NCBI GenBank assembly: GCA_017430925.1
Contig: JAFRMA010000005.1
Span: 1 to 56,400 of the forward strand
Origin: Solobacterium sp.
GTDB lineage: Bacteria; Bacillota_I; Bacilli_A; Erysipelotrichales; Erysipelotrichaceae
Direction of reading: 5' to 3'
DNA: 56,400 nt
Each line of letters opens with the position of its first letter. The first letter of the stretch is position 1. The position numbers were made by a program, and so were the translations under genes. Below are positions 26,801-34,741 of the stretch, piece after piece. Below the pieces are notes generated by a model that made no database searches, was not told the DNA's origin, and saw only the letters and a list, made by a program, of their open reading frames with translations.

Positions 26801-27854
26801 ATTATTGATTACCGGCTTTGGTGTACGGGATTCCATCAATTCCATGGTGGATATACAATTTGGTGAAATCATCCTGTACGAAGGAAGTGTAAAAGCCAAA
26901 GATCTTAAACCCAGTGAAATGAATACTCTTATGCGTGAAGTACAGGCAAGAGAGGATGTTGAACAAGTCTATGTTGTCGGCGGATATACAGCGTTGTGTA
27001 CGGGAAACACAAAGAATCTGGAAGAAACCGTAAGTGTGCAGGTGTTTGAAGATCTCTCGATCGTTGAGAAAGTCTATGATCTGCGTACGAGAATCGGGCA
27101 TAAACCGCTGTCCATCAACAATGAAGGTGTAATTATCAACGAACGTTTGTCAGAAAATCTTCATGTAAAGAAGGGAGATACCCTGACCCTTGAAAGCAAT
27201 ACCGGTGTACGCAGGGAAGTCGTCATTTCCGATATCTGCGAGATGTATATCAACCACTATCTCCTGATGTCACAGGATTATTACCGGAAAGTCTTTGGCA
27301 CAAAGATCGCCATGGATACGATGCTGGTCAAGATCAACGGGGATAAGGATGTAAGTCAGGTATTCCAGCAGGAGATTGTCAAGGATGAGCGTATTTCAGA
27401 GATTACGTTCTACCAGGCTGTACTGGAGAACTTCAAGACGATGGTCAACAGTATTGACCTGATCGTATGGATCCTGATCATCAGTTCCATGTCTCTGGCA
27501 TTTGTTGTGCTGGGAAATCTGATGAATATCAATATCAGTGAACGTCAGCGGGAAATCGCTACTCTGAAAGTACTTGGCTTCCACCGCCGTGAAGTAGAAA
27601 ACTATATCTACAAGGAAAACAATATCCTGACGATTCTTGGTGCTTTTGCGGGCATTCCCGTAGGGATATTCCTGCACCGGTATATCATGGGACAGGTGGA
27701 GATGGATTATGTAATCTTCGGAAGGCGTGTATTCAACAGATCTCTGGTGTTCTCAGTCTTGATGACGATTGGCTTCGGATTGCTGGTAAATCTCTTCATG
27801 CGCAGAAATCTGCAGAAGATCCAGATGGTGGAATCACTGAAAAGTGTTGAATAA
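23880..27854 (+). CDS. Giant FtsX-family ABC permease with long coiled coil
   Basis: 1324 residues. An N-terminal membrane helix (SLTMIVMIGMAFFIGV) and MacB-like extracellular part lead into a very long Ala/Glu/Gln/Asp-rich region, about residues 260-770, with repeated heptad-like units (AEAEIADGQKEIRDGEKKL, GIAQLEEGIAQLNQAQEGL). An FtsX domain follows (AAVFPMFFIMVAALVC and more helices), a second extracellular part, and a final FtsX domain near the C-terminus. Such coiled-coil permeases are known in Bacillota and may act by mechanotransmission outside the cell. ATG 23880 lies 4 nt after the ATPase stop; ATG 23892 is an alternative. Confidence 0.88.
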   Translation: MPKTMSKDIWRLIRASKGRFLSLTMIVMIGMAFFIGVSSSSSIMAKNVDAYSDRLNLKDITIYSNYGFDEEDLEKIRSLDMVASAESSKFVDVYAASESNASVARIHSYDPEAEINQFVLVEGRLPVKKDEVLAEGGTDMDPGPAIGSVLILTRPAGDLEDWLDVSRITVVGRIDTPLYLNMTKENSTLQNQYIQTYFYIPEEAFNIDYDLEISVLLKDAKSYQSFYTAYEKFAEDARQKIEEETEGQTGHRHDEVLADAWKEYNDGLKEYNDGRQEFDEKIADAEAEIADAEAEIADGQKEIRDGEKKLRDAQKELDDAEEDGYRQIREARAEISRGQGKLQDGIEEFEQTKKEMKQYKKMIDDGIAQLEEGIAQLNQAQEGLSQIDDGIGQLNNAEAQIQEAADGLRQINDGIAQIDENLPAVEQAEAYLAQIEEGINQLETASSALAQIDSQRSEINEQIESLTTVKNTIQSLLDRNIITPDTPVSTLTAMSTDLKKVADSLDLPEDADIRDFMSALDTALAQADAGLTQLNNARAQITEGLQAQGYSEETLNDTIASLKESRQQILNRLNGQSSAALRAQREELVNQKTQIEQALSAQGINPEDIDAALAGIRAQKEALQAQRQQIVDSLASQGIDASDIPGAVAEIQKKIRELQAQKKQIDDGLKSAEEEILANMELLDRAYAATVNAAAELAQEVEDAQKEINDGWAELEENRQKLLDGIRELEDARTELEDARKDGEQELQDAEADLIKAKQDIEDLEEGKWTILDRQSHYASRTYKGTVETMEAIAAVFPMFFIMVAALVCLTTMTRMVDEQRGQLGIMRALGYTQFQCASKYLIYAGLASLIGEVAGSVLGILIVPPIVYTAWKMMYVLPDMKIYVPWHLILVASLVFMAVMLLTTWRACRGDMKEVPAQLLRPKAPKLGKNTILARIPVIWNMMSFTWKVTIRNLVRYKKRLVMTIIGVAGCTALLITGFGVRDSINSMVDIQFGEIILYEGSVKAKDLKPSEMNTLMREVQAREDVEQVYVVGGYTALCTGNTKNLEETVSVQVFEDLSIVEKVYDLRTRIGHKPLSINNEGVIINERLSENLHVKKGDTLTLESNTGVRREVVISDICEMYINHYLLMSQDYYRKVFGTKIAMDTMLVKINGDKDVSQVFQQEIVKDERISEITFYQAVLENFKTMVNSIDLIVWILIISSMSLAFVVLGNLMNINISERQREIATLKVLGFHRREVENYIYKENNILTILGAFAGIPVGIFLHRYIMGQVEMDYVIFGRRVFNRSLVFSVLMTIGFGLLVNLFMRRNLQKIQMVESLKSVE

Positions 27855-27890
27855 CCTGCTCAGGCAGTGATAAAATACCATTACGTGTTG

Positions 27891-28075
27891 AGGATACAGT
27901 AGTAGGCAGGAATCTTCTGCAGAGAGGCGGTGGCCGGTGAAAACCGCTGTGGTGAACTTCTGAACTCGGTATCGGAGCGTACGTGTTTCCGCGTTAAGGA
28001 AAACAATGAGGGCACAGAAATGTGAACTAAGGTGGTACCGCGCTCAGGCGTCCTTAGAATTGAGGACGCTTTTTC
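27891..28075 (+). promoter_or_regulatory. T-box leader controlling leuS (Leu, CUC specifier)
   Basis: A tRNA-sensing leader. The stem I base pairs GATAC (27893-27897) with GTATC (27969-27973). AGTA follows on the 5' side, CAGGA pairs with TTCTG, and GAA then CTC (27965-27967) places a leucine codon in the specifier position. The conserved T-box GGTGGTACCGCG is at 28031-28042. A terminator stem GCGTCCT / AGGACGC with TTTTT (28048-28074) ends the leader. Uncharged tRNA-Leu should pair with the T-box and switch leuS on. Confidence 0.93.
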
Positions 28076-28095
28076 TATGACAGGAGGAAAGAACT

Positions 28096-30492
28096 ATGGC
28101 GTATGATCATAAACTGATTGAAAAGAAGTGGCAGGCATACTGGGAGGAACACAAGACATTCCGTACCGATGGATATGACTTTGACAAACCAAAGTTTTAT
28201 GTACTGGATATGTTTCCGTACCCGAGCGGACAGGGACTCCATGTCGGACATCCGGAAGGCTATACCGCAACGGATATCGTAGCCAGAATGAAACGTATGC
28301 AGGGATATAATGTCCTGCATCCGATGGGATTTGATGCTTTTGGACTGCCTGCGGAACAATACGCGTTACAGACAGGTCATCATCCGGCAGAATTTACTTA
28401 CCGGAATATCGATCATTTCCGTGAACAGATCAAGTCTTTGGGCTTTTCCTATGACTGGGACAGAGAAGTCAGTACTTCCGATCCGGAATACTATCACTGG
28501 ACGCAGTGGATCTTCCTGCAGTTATATAAGAGAGGTCTGGCTTACGTTGCGGAAATGCCTGTAAACTGGTGCCCGGAACTGGGAACTGTATTGGCTAATG
28601 AAGAAGTAATTGATGGTAAATCCGAAAGAGGCGGTTATCCGGTGATTCGTAAACCCATGCGTCAGTGGGTATTGAAAATCACAGAATATGCGGAACGCCT
28701 GCTGGAAGATCTGGAACTGGTTGACTGGCCGGAGAGTACCAAGGATATGCAGAAGAACTGGATCGGTAAATCCACCGGTGCAGAAGTAGTCTTCAAGATC
28801 AAGGGCACAAACAAGGAATTCACGGTCTTTACCACACGCTGTGATACATTATTCGGCGCTACATACTGCGTCATGTCCCCGGAACATCCGTTCGTCAGCG
28901 AGATTACTACTGCTGAACAGAAGGAAGCTGTAGAACAGTACCAGGCAGAAAGCGCACGGAAGTCTGACCTGGAACGTACTGACCTGAATAAAGACAAGAC
29001 CGGTGTCTTTACCGGTGCCTACGCAATCAACCCGGTAAATCATCAGGAAGTACCGATCTGGATCAGCGATTATGTCCTTGCAACCTATGGTACAGGCGCA
29101 ATCATGGCAGTTCCTGCGCACGATGAACGTGACTATGAATTTGCCCGTAAATTCGGCTTGTCGATCATTCCTGTACTGGAAGGCGGTAATATCGAGGAAG
29201 CAGCGTATGTCGGTGACGGTATCCACATCAATTCCGGATTCCTCAACGGACTGAACAAAGAAGATGCCATCAATACGATGATCCACTGGTTACAGGAGAA
29301 TCATTGCGGTAATGCCAAAGTACAGTACAAACTAAGAGACTGGTTATTCTCCCGTCAGCGTTACTGGGGAGAACCTATCCCGATCATCCATATGGAAGAC
29401 GGTACAATGCGTGCTGTGGAAGAAAGTGATCTTCCTCTGGAACTTCCGGCAACCGATAACTACAAGCCGAGTGCTGATGGTGAATCTCCTCTGGCACACT
29501 GCACAGACTGGCTGAATGTGACGATTGACGGACAGAAGGGTATCCGTGAAACCAACACCATGCCTCAGTGGGCAGGATCCTGCTGGTATTATATCCGTTA
29601 TATTGACCCGCATAACGATCATGAAATTGCGGAAAAGAAACTGCTGGATCACTGGCTGCCGGTAGATCTTTATATCGGCGGTGCTGAACACGCTGTCCTG
29701 CATCTGCTGTATGCGAGATTCTGGCATAAGGTGCTGTATGACTGCGGTGTAGTCAGCACAAAAGAACCGTTCCAGAAACTGTTCCATCAGGGCATGATCC
29801 TCGGAGAAAACGGTGTCAAGATGTCCAAATCCATGGGCAACGTCATCAACCCGGATGAACTGATTGCGTCTCACGGCGCAGATGCGCTGCGTCTCTATGA
29901 GATGTTCATGGGACCTCTGGAAGCTTCTCTGCCTTGGTCTACACAAGGTATGGACGGCGCCAGAAAGTGGCTGGACAGAGTCTGGAGAATGATCATGGAA
30001 AGCGATATGGTCACGGATGAACCTACACCGGAACTGGAATACAGCTATCACTTCCTGGTGAAGAAAGCCACGAAGGATATCGAAACCCTGAATTTCAATA
30101 CTGCGATTTCCCAGATGATGATCTTTGTGAATGACTGCTATAAAGCAGGTAAGGTAAACAAGGACATGGCTGTCGGATTTGTGAAGATCCTCAGCTGCTT
30201 TGCGCCTCATCTCGGAGAAGAACTCTATCATTCTTTGACCGGAGAAGAAACCTCTGCATATGCACAGTGGCCGTCATACGATGAATCCAAGCTTGTACTG
30301 AATACAGTGACGATTATTGTCCAGGTCAACGGCAAGATGCGCGGAAAGCTTGAAATGCCTTCAGGAACCCCGGAAGAAGAAATCAAGAACGCGGCACTCG
30401 AAATTGAAAATGTCAAACAGATGCTGGAAGGAAAACAAATCCGTAAGATGATCGTTGTTCCCAACAAGATCGTGAATATCGTTGCCGCATAG
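28096..30492 (+). CDS. leuS: Leucyl-tRNA synthetase
   Basis: 798 residues, charges tRNA-Leu. Class I signatures are [20 protein letters not shown] (the HIGH region as HVGH) and VKMSKSMGN (KMSKS). The CP1 editing domain ([36 protein letters not shown]) is present, as is the C-terminal anticodon-binding domain. GGAGGAAAG precedes ATG 28096. Controlled by the T-box leader immediately upstream. Confidence 0.98.
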   Translation: MAYDHKLIEKKWQAYWEEHKTFRTDGYDFDKPKFYVLDMFPYPSGQGLHVGHPEGYTATDIVARMKRMQGYNVLHPMGFDAFGLPAEQYALQTGHHPAEFTYRNIDHFREQIKSLGFSYDWDREVSTSDPEYYHWTQWIFLQLYKRGLAYVAEMPVNWCPELGTVLANEEVIDGKSERGGYPVIRKPMRQWVLKITEYAERLLEDLELVDWPESTKDMQKNWIGKSTGAEVVFKIKGTNKEFTVFTTRCDTLFGATYCVMSPEHPFVSEITTAEQKEAVEQYQAESARKSDLERTDLNKDKTGVFTGAYAINPVNHQEVPIWISDYVLATYGTGAIMAVPAHDERDYEFARKFGLSIIPVLEGGNIEEAAYVGDGIHINSGFLNGLNKEDAINTMIHWLQENHCGNAKVQYKLRDWLFSRQRYWGEPIPIIHMEDGTMRAVEESDLPLELPATDNYKPSADGESPLAHCTDWLNVTIDGQKGIRETNTMPQWAGSCWYYIRYIDPHNDHEIAEKKLLDHWLPVDLYIGGAEHAVLHLLYARFWHKVLYDCGVVSTKEPFQKLFHQGMILGENGVKMSKSMGNVINPDELIASHGADALRLYEMFMGPLEASLPWSTQGMDGARKWLDRVWRMIMESDMVTDEPTPELEYSYHFLVKKATKDIETLNFNTAISQMMIFVNDCYKAGKVNKDMAVGFVKILSCFAPHLGEELYHSLTGEETSAYAQWPSYDESKLVLNTVTIIVQVNGKMRGKLEMPSGTPEEEIKNAALEIENVKQMLEGKQIRKMIVVPNKIVNIVAA

Positions 30493-30502
30493 GAGTAATA
30501 AC

Positions 30503-30784
30503 ATGAAAAAGATCACTGCATTTCACTACGAAGGATGCCCTTACTGTGTCCGGGCATTCCGGGCGATTGACGAACTGATTCAGGAAAATTCAAAATACGC
30601 GGATGTCCAGATCGAATGGATCCTGGAAAACGAGCATATGGATATCGCGGATCAATACGATTATTACGCTTGTCCGAGTATGTTTATCGGTAAGGAGAAA
30701 CTCTACGAATCACATCTCTTTGAGAAATACGAAGAGTGCAGGGAAAACATCCGCAGGGTCTTTGACATTGCGCTGAGTGAATAA
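30503..30784 (+). CDS. Glutaredoxin/thioredoxin-fold protein with CPYC
   Basis: 93 residues. YEGCPYCVRAFRAIDEL contains the CPYC redox pair of glutaredoxins, followed by YYACPSMFIGKEKLYE, which matches the cis-Pro and following strand of that fold. Probably reduces disulfides or binds a metal in the cytoplasm; partner unknown. ATG 30503 follows AGGAG; an earlier ATG at 30482 lies inside leuS. Eleven nt after leuS, so on the same T-box transcript. Confidence 0.8.
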   Translation: MKKITAFHYEGCPYCVRAFRAIDELIQENSKYADVQIEWILENEHMDIADQYDYYACPSMFIGKEKLYESHLFEKYEECRENIRRVFDIALSE

Positions 30785-30787
30785 AAA

Positions 30788-30820
30788 AAAGACAGGCATC
30801 TCATACGGATGCCTGTCTTT
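30788..30820. terminator. Bidirectional terminator
   Basis: A perfect 13-bp stem AAAGACAGGCATC / GATGCCTGTCTTT with a 7-nt loop, with A and T runs on its two sides, between convergent genes. It should stop both the leuS transcript and the minus-strand gene at 30833. Confidence 0.85.
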
Positions 30821-30832
30821 CTATGTGTAATC

Positions 30833-31588
30833 TTATCGCAGAAGCTGATTCAGCAGAGAGAACAGTACGGAAGAATTGATCGTACCAGAGTTGCTGAACG
30901 CGCTGTTGGAAGCTGTGTTGAACAAGTTATACAGCTGGCTGTACTGGGAATTGTTGTTATAGTTGCCGTTAACGAAGTTCAGCAGGCTGCTCAGAGTATT
31001 ATTGTTCTGAGGCTGTGTGCCGAAGAGGATGGTATACGGACTTGTTGTCTGTGTGCCGAAGAGACCGGTTGAAGTGTTATTTGTGCCGAAGAGGCTGTTA
31101 ATGAAGGATGACGGCTGCTGCTGGTTTGCTGTCAGTAAACCGCTGTTTGTTGTGGTGTTCATACCCAGCAGGGAACCCAGCAGACCAAGACCTGTATTCT
31201 GCTGAGTAGCAGTATTCTTTTTCTTAAACAACTTGAGCAGGACGATGATCATCATGATGTCCTTCAGGTCCAGCTTGCCGTCAAACAGCGCTTTGACTGC
31301 CTTATTATTGTTTCCTTCGGCTTTCTTGTTACCGGTTAAACCACCGACAAACTTGAGCAGGTCAACGATGTCGAGAGAACCGGCGGAAGCGAGAATCAGT
31401 TTTACAATCGGACTATCTGCCAGGGATCTGCGGATCTGAGTCATCTGTTCCTGAGGAATGTTCTGCCCGAGAACCGTAAATGTCTGCGCGCCGCCGGCAC
31501 GTGTTACCGGTTCTGCAGTCAGCAATTCAAGCAATAAGTCCGGCTGTTCGTCAACAGCCTCGTATAACTTCTTAGTAAAATTATCCAT
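30833..31588 (-). CDS. Unrecognised Asn/Gln-rich protein with LFGT repeats
   Basis: 251 residues, no family recognised. Residues 1-125 form an ordered-looking part: an amphipathic start, then SPIVKLILASAGSLDIVDLLKFV and a Leu/Ile-rich helix (KDIMMIIVLLKLFKKK). From about 126 to 245 it is low complexity, rich in Asn, Gln, Ser, Thr, Gly and Phe, with LFGT at 166-169, 176-179 and 188-191. There is no signal peptide or lipobox. GGAG lies about 12 nt before the ATG, a long spacing. Its own extended -10 promoter lies upstream. Composition suggests a disordered or self-associating tail; function unknown. Confidence 0.7.
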   Translation of the reverse strand: MDNFTKKLYEAVDEQPDLLLELLTAEPVTRAGGAQTFTVLGQNIPQEQMTQIRRSLADSPIVKLILASAGSLDIVDLLKFVGGLTGNKKAEGNNNKAVKALFDGKLDLKDIMMIIVLLKLFKKKNTATQQNTGLGLLGSLLGMNTTTNSGLLTANQQQPSSFINSLFGTNNTSTGLFGTQTTSPYTILFGTQPQNNNTLSSLLNFVNGNYNNNSQYSQLYNLFNTASNSAFSNSGTINSSVLFSLLNQLLR

Positions 31589-31616
31589 TTCTTTTTTTCA
31601 CTCCTTTGTTAATTCT

Positions 31617-31625
31617 ATTATAACA
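31617..31625 (-). promoter_or_regulatory. Extended -10 promoter for the Asn/Gln-rich protein
   Basis: Minus strand reads TGtTATAAT, a perfect extended -10. The start near 31610 gives a roughly 20-nt leader with AAAGGAG. Confidence 0.65.
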
Positions 31626-31637
31626 GGTTCAAGTATT

Positions 31638-31666
31638 TTGTGTTACAGACATACATGGAGTAAGAT
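31638..31666 (+). promoter_or_regulatory. Promoter for the DUF1648 gene, leaderless
   Basis: TTGTGT (31638-31643), 17-bp spacer, TAAGAT (31661-31666). The expected start base is 31673, the A of the ATG itself. Divergent from the promoter at 31617. Confidence 0.5.
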
Positions 31667-31672
31667 TGTATT

Positions 31673-32140
31673 ATGAGAAACCGAATGATTGATTATGTGA
31701 TTACAGGAATCTGTATTCTCATTATTGTCGGAACCTGGGCATATGTAGGATATGCCTGGACCAGACTCCCTGAGCAGATTCCCACTCACTTTGACTCTTC
31801 CGGGAATATTGACGGTTACGGCGGGAAAGGAGTGATCTTTTTATTGCCGGTCATGATGATCGTGATGATGGTGGTTCTGACGGTAACAGAACACATGCCG
31901 CAAAGCTGGAACTTCGGCAATATCCGCATTACTCCGCAGAATCAGTATCAGATTTATTCTGAAGGCAGAAACATGCTGCTCAGTATGAAACTGATCATTA
32001 TGCTGTTGTTCTGCTTTATGACCGTGATGCAGGTGCGGGGAACCGCGATGCCGGTCTTCACAATGCCCGTAGTTCTGGCAGTAATCTTCGGAGATTTTCT
32101 GTTCTGGATGATCCGGATATATCGTTATAAGCAGGAGTAA
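31673..32140 (+). CDS. DUF1648 (SdpI-like) membrane protein
   Basis: 155 residues with about four membrane helices. TRLPEQIPTHFDSSGNIDGYGGK after the first helix is the DUF1648 signature seen in SdpI immunity proteins and related membrane proteins; function in this context is unknown. No Shine-Dalgarno sequence fits ATG 31673; the promoter spacing suggests translation from a leaderless mRNA. The macrodomain gene starts 1 nt after its stop, so the two are co-transcribed. Confidence 0.75.
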   Translation: MRNRMIDYVITGICILIIVGTWAYVGYAWTRLPEQIPTHFDSSGNIDGYGGKGVIFLLPVMMIVMMVVLTVTEHMPQSWNFGNIRITPQNQYQIYSEGRNMLLSMKLIIMLLFCFMTVMQVRGTAMPVFTMPVVLAVIFGDFLFWMIRIYRYKQE

Positions 32141-32141
32141 T

Positions 32142-33176
32142 ATGCCTTTTAAAATCATACGTGATGATATCACAAGAGTAAAAGCCGATGTGATCGTAAA
32201 CACAGCGAATCCGATGCCTGTATACGGCAGGGGCACCGATGAAGCAATCTATAGCGCTGCCGGCAGAGAGGAACTGCTGGAAGTACGGAAGAAGATCGGT
32301 GAGATGTCTCCCGGAGAAGCTGCTGTAAGCGAAGCTTTTGCGCTGCCCGCAAAGTACATTATTCATACCTGCGGACCAGAGTGGATCGATGGTGAACATC
32401 AGGAGAAGGATATCCTGCGTTCCTGTTACCGGAAATCGCTGTATCTTGCCCGGCAGCTAGGCTGTCAGAGTATTGCGTTTCCTTTGATTTCTACCGGATC
32501 GTATGGATTTCCCAGATCCCTGGGCCTGGAGATTGCCCTGGATGAGATTCGTACATTTCTGAAAAAAGAAGAAATGGATGTGATCCTGGTTGTCTATGAT
32601 AAGCAGTCATTTGCGCTGTCCAAGTCTCTTACAGACCGTGTGGAAAGCTATATTGATGACCTCTATGTCCAGGAACACATGCCTGTGTATGCGGCAGGAG
32701 GATTCACCAACAAGAGAAAGAAATCTTCACTGCCGGGGAATCTGTACCGTCCGGAGGAAGAGCCGGCAGATTTTTCTGCCCCGATACCCGGAGAAGAATC
32801 CCTGCAGAGACGTCTGAAAGATGTTGTGGAACAGACACAGGAGACTTTCCAGGAAAAACTGCTGCGGATGATCGATGAACGCGGATTGACGGATGTAGAG
32901 GTATACAAGCGGGCAAATATCGACCGTAAACTCTTTTCCAAGATACGCTGTAATCCGGAGTATCATCCACGCAAGGAAACAGTACTTGCACTGGCAGCTG
33001 CGCTTCACCTGAATCTGGATGAAACCAGAGACCTTCTGCAGAGGGCAGGAAAAGCACTGTCTCCCGCAGATAAGGCAGACGTCATCGTGCAATTCTGTAT
33101 TGAGAACGAAGTCTATGATATCTACGAGATCAATGCGCTGCTGTTTATGTATGATCAGCCTCTCTTGTGTGAATAA
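32142..33176 (+). CDS. Macrodomain protein with C-terminal helical domain
   Basis: 344 residues. Residues 1 to about 165 are a macrodomain (ADVIVNTANPMPVYGRGTDEA, FPLISTGSYGFP) that should bind or hydrolyse ADP-ribose or its derivatives; the usual GGGVD loop reads GRGTD. A polar linker follows. The last 110 residues (DVEVYKRANIDRKLFSKIR, ETVLALAAALHLNLDETRDL) look like an HTH-like helical domain, as in XRE-type proteins, ending in NEVYDIYEINALLFMYDQPL. This arrangement occurs in other Bacillota. AGGAG precedes the ATG. Confidence 0.85.
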   Translation: MPFKIIRDDITRVKADVIVNTANPMPVYGRGTDEAIYSAAGREELLEVRKKIGEMSPGEAAVSEAFALPAKYIIHTCGPEWIDGEHQEKDILRSCYRKSLYLARQLGCQSIAFPLISTGSYGFPRSLGLEIALDEIRTFLKKEEMDVILVVYDKQSFALSKSLTDRVESYIDDLYVQEHMPVYAAGGFTNKRKKSSLPGNLYRPEEEPADFSAPIPGEESLQRRLKDVVEQTQETFQEKLLRMIDERGLTDVEVYKRANIDRKLFSKIRCNPEYHPRKETVLALAAALHLNLDETRDLLQRAGKALSPADKADVIVQFCIENEVYDIYEINALLFMYDQPLLCE

Positions 33177-33177
33177 T

Positions 33178-33201
33178 GTCGCCTGTACGGCGACCTTTTC
33201 T
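33178..33201 (+). terminator. Short hairpin with T-rich tail after the macrodomain gene
   Basis: GTCGCC (33178-33183) pairs with GGCGAC (33189-33194), followed by CTTTTCTTTTT. A 6-bp stem, so probably a partial terminator between the macrodomain and VWA genes. Confidence 0.55.
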
Positions 33202-33247
33202 TTTTGTATATCCTGTATTCTCTGATTGTAAGAGAGGAGAACAAGAG

Positions 33248-33895
33248 ATGAAAAAGAATTTAACTGAACTGGTAATGATCCTGGATAAGAGCGGATCGAT
33301 GAGCGGACTGGAGAGTGATACGATCGGTGGTTATCGTTCCATGCTGGAGAAACAGAAAGAAACCGAAGGAGAAGTGCTGGTATCCACGATACTGTTCAAC
33401 GAGAGAACCAGTGTGATCCATAACCGTGAATCACTGAACAAGGTAGAACCGATGACCAGAAGAGAATATATTCCGGGAGGATGCACAGCACTCCTGGATG
33501 CCGTAGGAAGCAGTATTGACCACATTGTGGGAGTCCACCGGAATCTCCCGGATGACCAGCGTCCGGCGAAAACCATCTTTGTGATCATTACGGACGGTCT
33601 GGAGAATGCCAGCCGGGAGTATTCATCCGCTAAGGTAAAGAAGATGATCGAAACCGAAACGAAGAAGTACGGCTGGGAATTCATCTTCCTCGGCGCCAAC
33701 ATCGATGCGGTGGAAACAGCAGGCAGATTCGGAATTGACGCAGATCACTCCGTGAATTATCACAGTGATCCCGTCGGTACCGCGCTGAACTATGAAGTTC
33801 TCGGTGATGCGCTTGCCCGGATGAGAACGACAGGGAGATCTCTGGAGAAGAACTGGAAGAAGAAAATCGAAGAGGACTACGAGAACCGCGGATAA
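33248..33895 (+). CDS. VWA domain protein
   Basis: 215 residues, essentially one von Willebrand A domain without signal peptide. The MIDAS metal site is intact: DKSGSMSG, Thr in GGCTALLDA and Asp in ITDGLENAS. Soluble VWA proteins of this size often sit near macrodomain and ADP-ribose genes; partner proteins are unknown. AGAGGAG precedes ATG 33248, which is preferred over the frame opening at 33176. A strong terminator follows. Confidence 0.87.
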   Translation: MKKNLTELVMILDKSGSMSGLESDTIGGYRSMLEKQKETEGEVLVSTILFNERTSVIHNRESLNKVEPMTRREYIPGGCTALLDAVGSSIDHIVGVHRNLPDDQRPAKTIFVIITDGLENASREYSSAKVKKMIETETKKYGWEFIFLGANIDAVETAGRFGIDADHSVNYHSDPVGTALNYEVLGDALARMRTTGRSLEKNWKKKIEEDYENRG

Positions 33896-33924
33896 ACAGG
33901 GAAACAGGAAATCCCTGTTTTTTT
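33895..33924 (+). terminator. Terminator after the VWA gene
   Basis: AACAGGGA / TCCCTGTT (33895-33902, 33912-33919) with a 9-nt loop and a T-run to 33924. Overlaps the last base of the VWA stop codon. Confidence 0.8.
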
Positions 33925-33981
33925 GTGTTTCTGAAGAACTCTAAAAACTTATCTGTCCCCGTAGAGAAGTAGAGAAGATTT

Positions 33982-33990
33982 TGGTATAAT
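33982..33990 (+). promoter_or_regulatory. Extended -10 promoter for scpA
   Basis: TGgTATAAT, a perfect extended -10. Transcription should start near 33997, leaving about 4 nt before the scpA ATG and no room for a ribosome site. Confidence 0.75.
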
Positions 33991-34000
33991 CCTAAGAGAT

Positions 34001-34741
34001 ATGGAAGAGTTTAAGGTAACGATAGAACAGTTTGACGGACCGCTGGATCTGATGCTGCACCTGATCAAGGAAAAAGAACTGGATCTCTTTGATCTGGATG
34101 TCAGTATTCTGACAGATCAGTATATTGCGTATCTGAATGCCATGCAGGATCTGCACCTGGAAGTAGCCAGTGAATATCTAGTGGAACTGGCAGAACTGAT
34201 CGAATACAAGTCCAAGAAACTGCTTCCCAGAGATCCCGGTGAAATCGATGACAACTACGAAGAAGATCCCAAAGACCGTCTGGTACGGAGACTTCTGGAG
34301 TATCAGCAATTCAAGGAAGTATCTTCCCAGCTGAACCAGTTGTTTGAAGAACGGCAGTTACTGATGACCAAACCACAGTCTGAAGAAGCAGAGCAGTGGA
34401 TCCGCAGTACGGATGATATGCACTATGACGGCAATCCGTATGAACTGATGCGGGCGATGCGCAAGGTACTGCTGAGAATGCAGCTTGCAAGACCGATCGA
34501 AACGAAATATACTTCCCGTGAGATCTCCATGGAAGACAGGCAGCTGCAGATCCGGGCTAAACTGGACCGTCTTCCCAAGACTTTCCGCTTTGAATCACTG
34601 CTGGATGATTGTCATGATGTACCGATGTTCGTGGCAACATTCCTGGCTGTTCTGGATATGGCAAGACAACATATCCTCGCATTTACCGTAGATGAAAATG
34701 ATGTCATCTGGTTTTCCAAAGGAACGATAAGACATGACTGA
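34001..34741 (+). CDS. scpA: Segregation and condensation protein A
   Basis: 246 residues. Kleisin subunit that bridges the SMC heads in chromosome condensation. The N-terminus VTIEQFDGPLDLMLHLIKEK and LVELAELIEYKSKKLLP are family hallmarks, and the C-terminal winged-helix region (HILAFTVDENDVIWF) binds SMC. The start is fixed by the conserved N-terminus, yet it has no Shine-Dalgarno sequence and lies 10 nt after a -10 box. Overlaps scpB by 8 nt. Confidence 0.96.
   Translation: MEEFKVTIEQFDGPLDLMLHLIKEKELDLFDLDVSILTDQYIAYLNAMQDLHLEVASEYLVELAELIEYKSKKLLPRDPGEIDDNYEEDPKDRLVRRLLEYQQFKEVSSQLNQLFEERQLLMTKPQSEEAEQWIRSTDDMHYDGNPYELMRAMRKVLLRMQLARPIETKYTSREISMEDRQLQIRAKLDRLPKTFRFESLLDDCHDVPMFVATFLAVLDMARQHILAFTVDENDVIWFSKGTIRHD

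Noticed and set aside
29344..30231. 295-residue open frame on the minus strand inside leuS
   Set aside because: The plus strand encodes conserved LeuRS including KMSKS. Similar shadows at 4420-5061, 7899-8567, 10956-11798 and 25851-26543 were dropped for the same reason.
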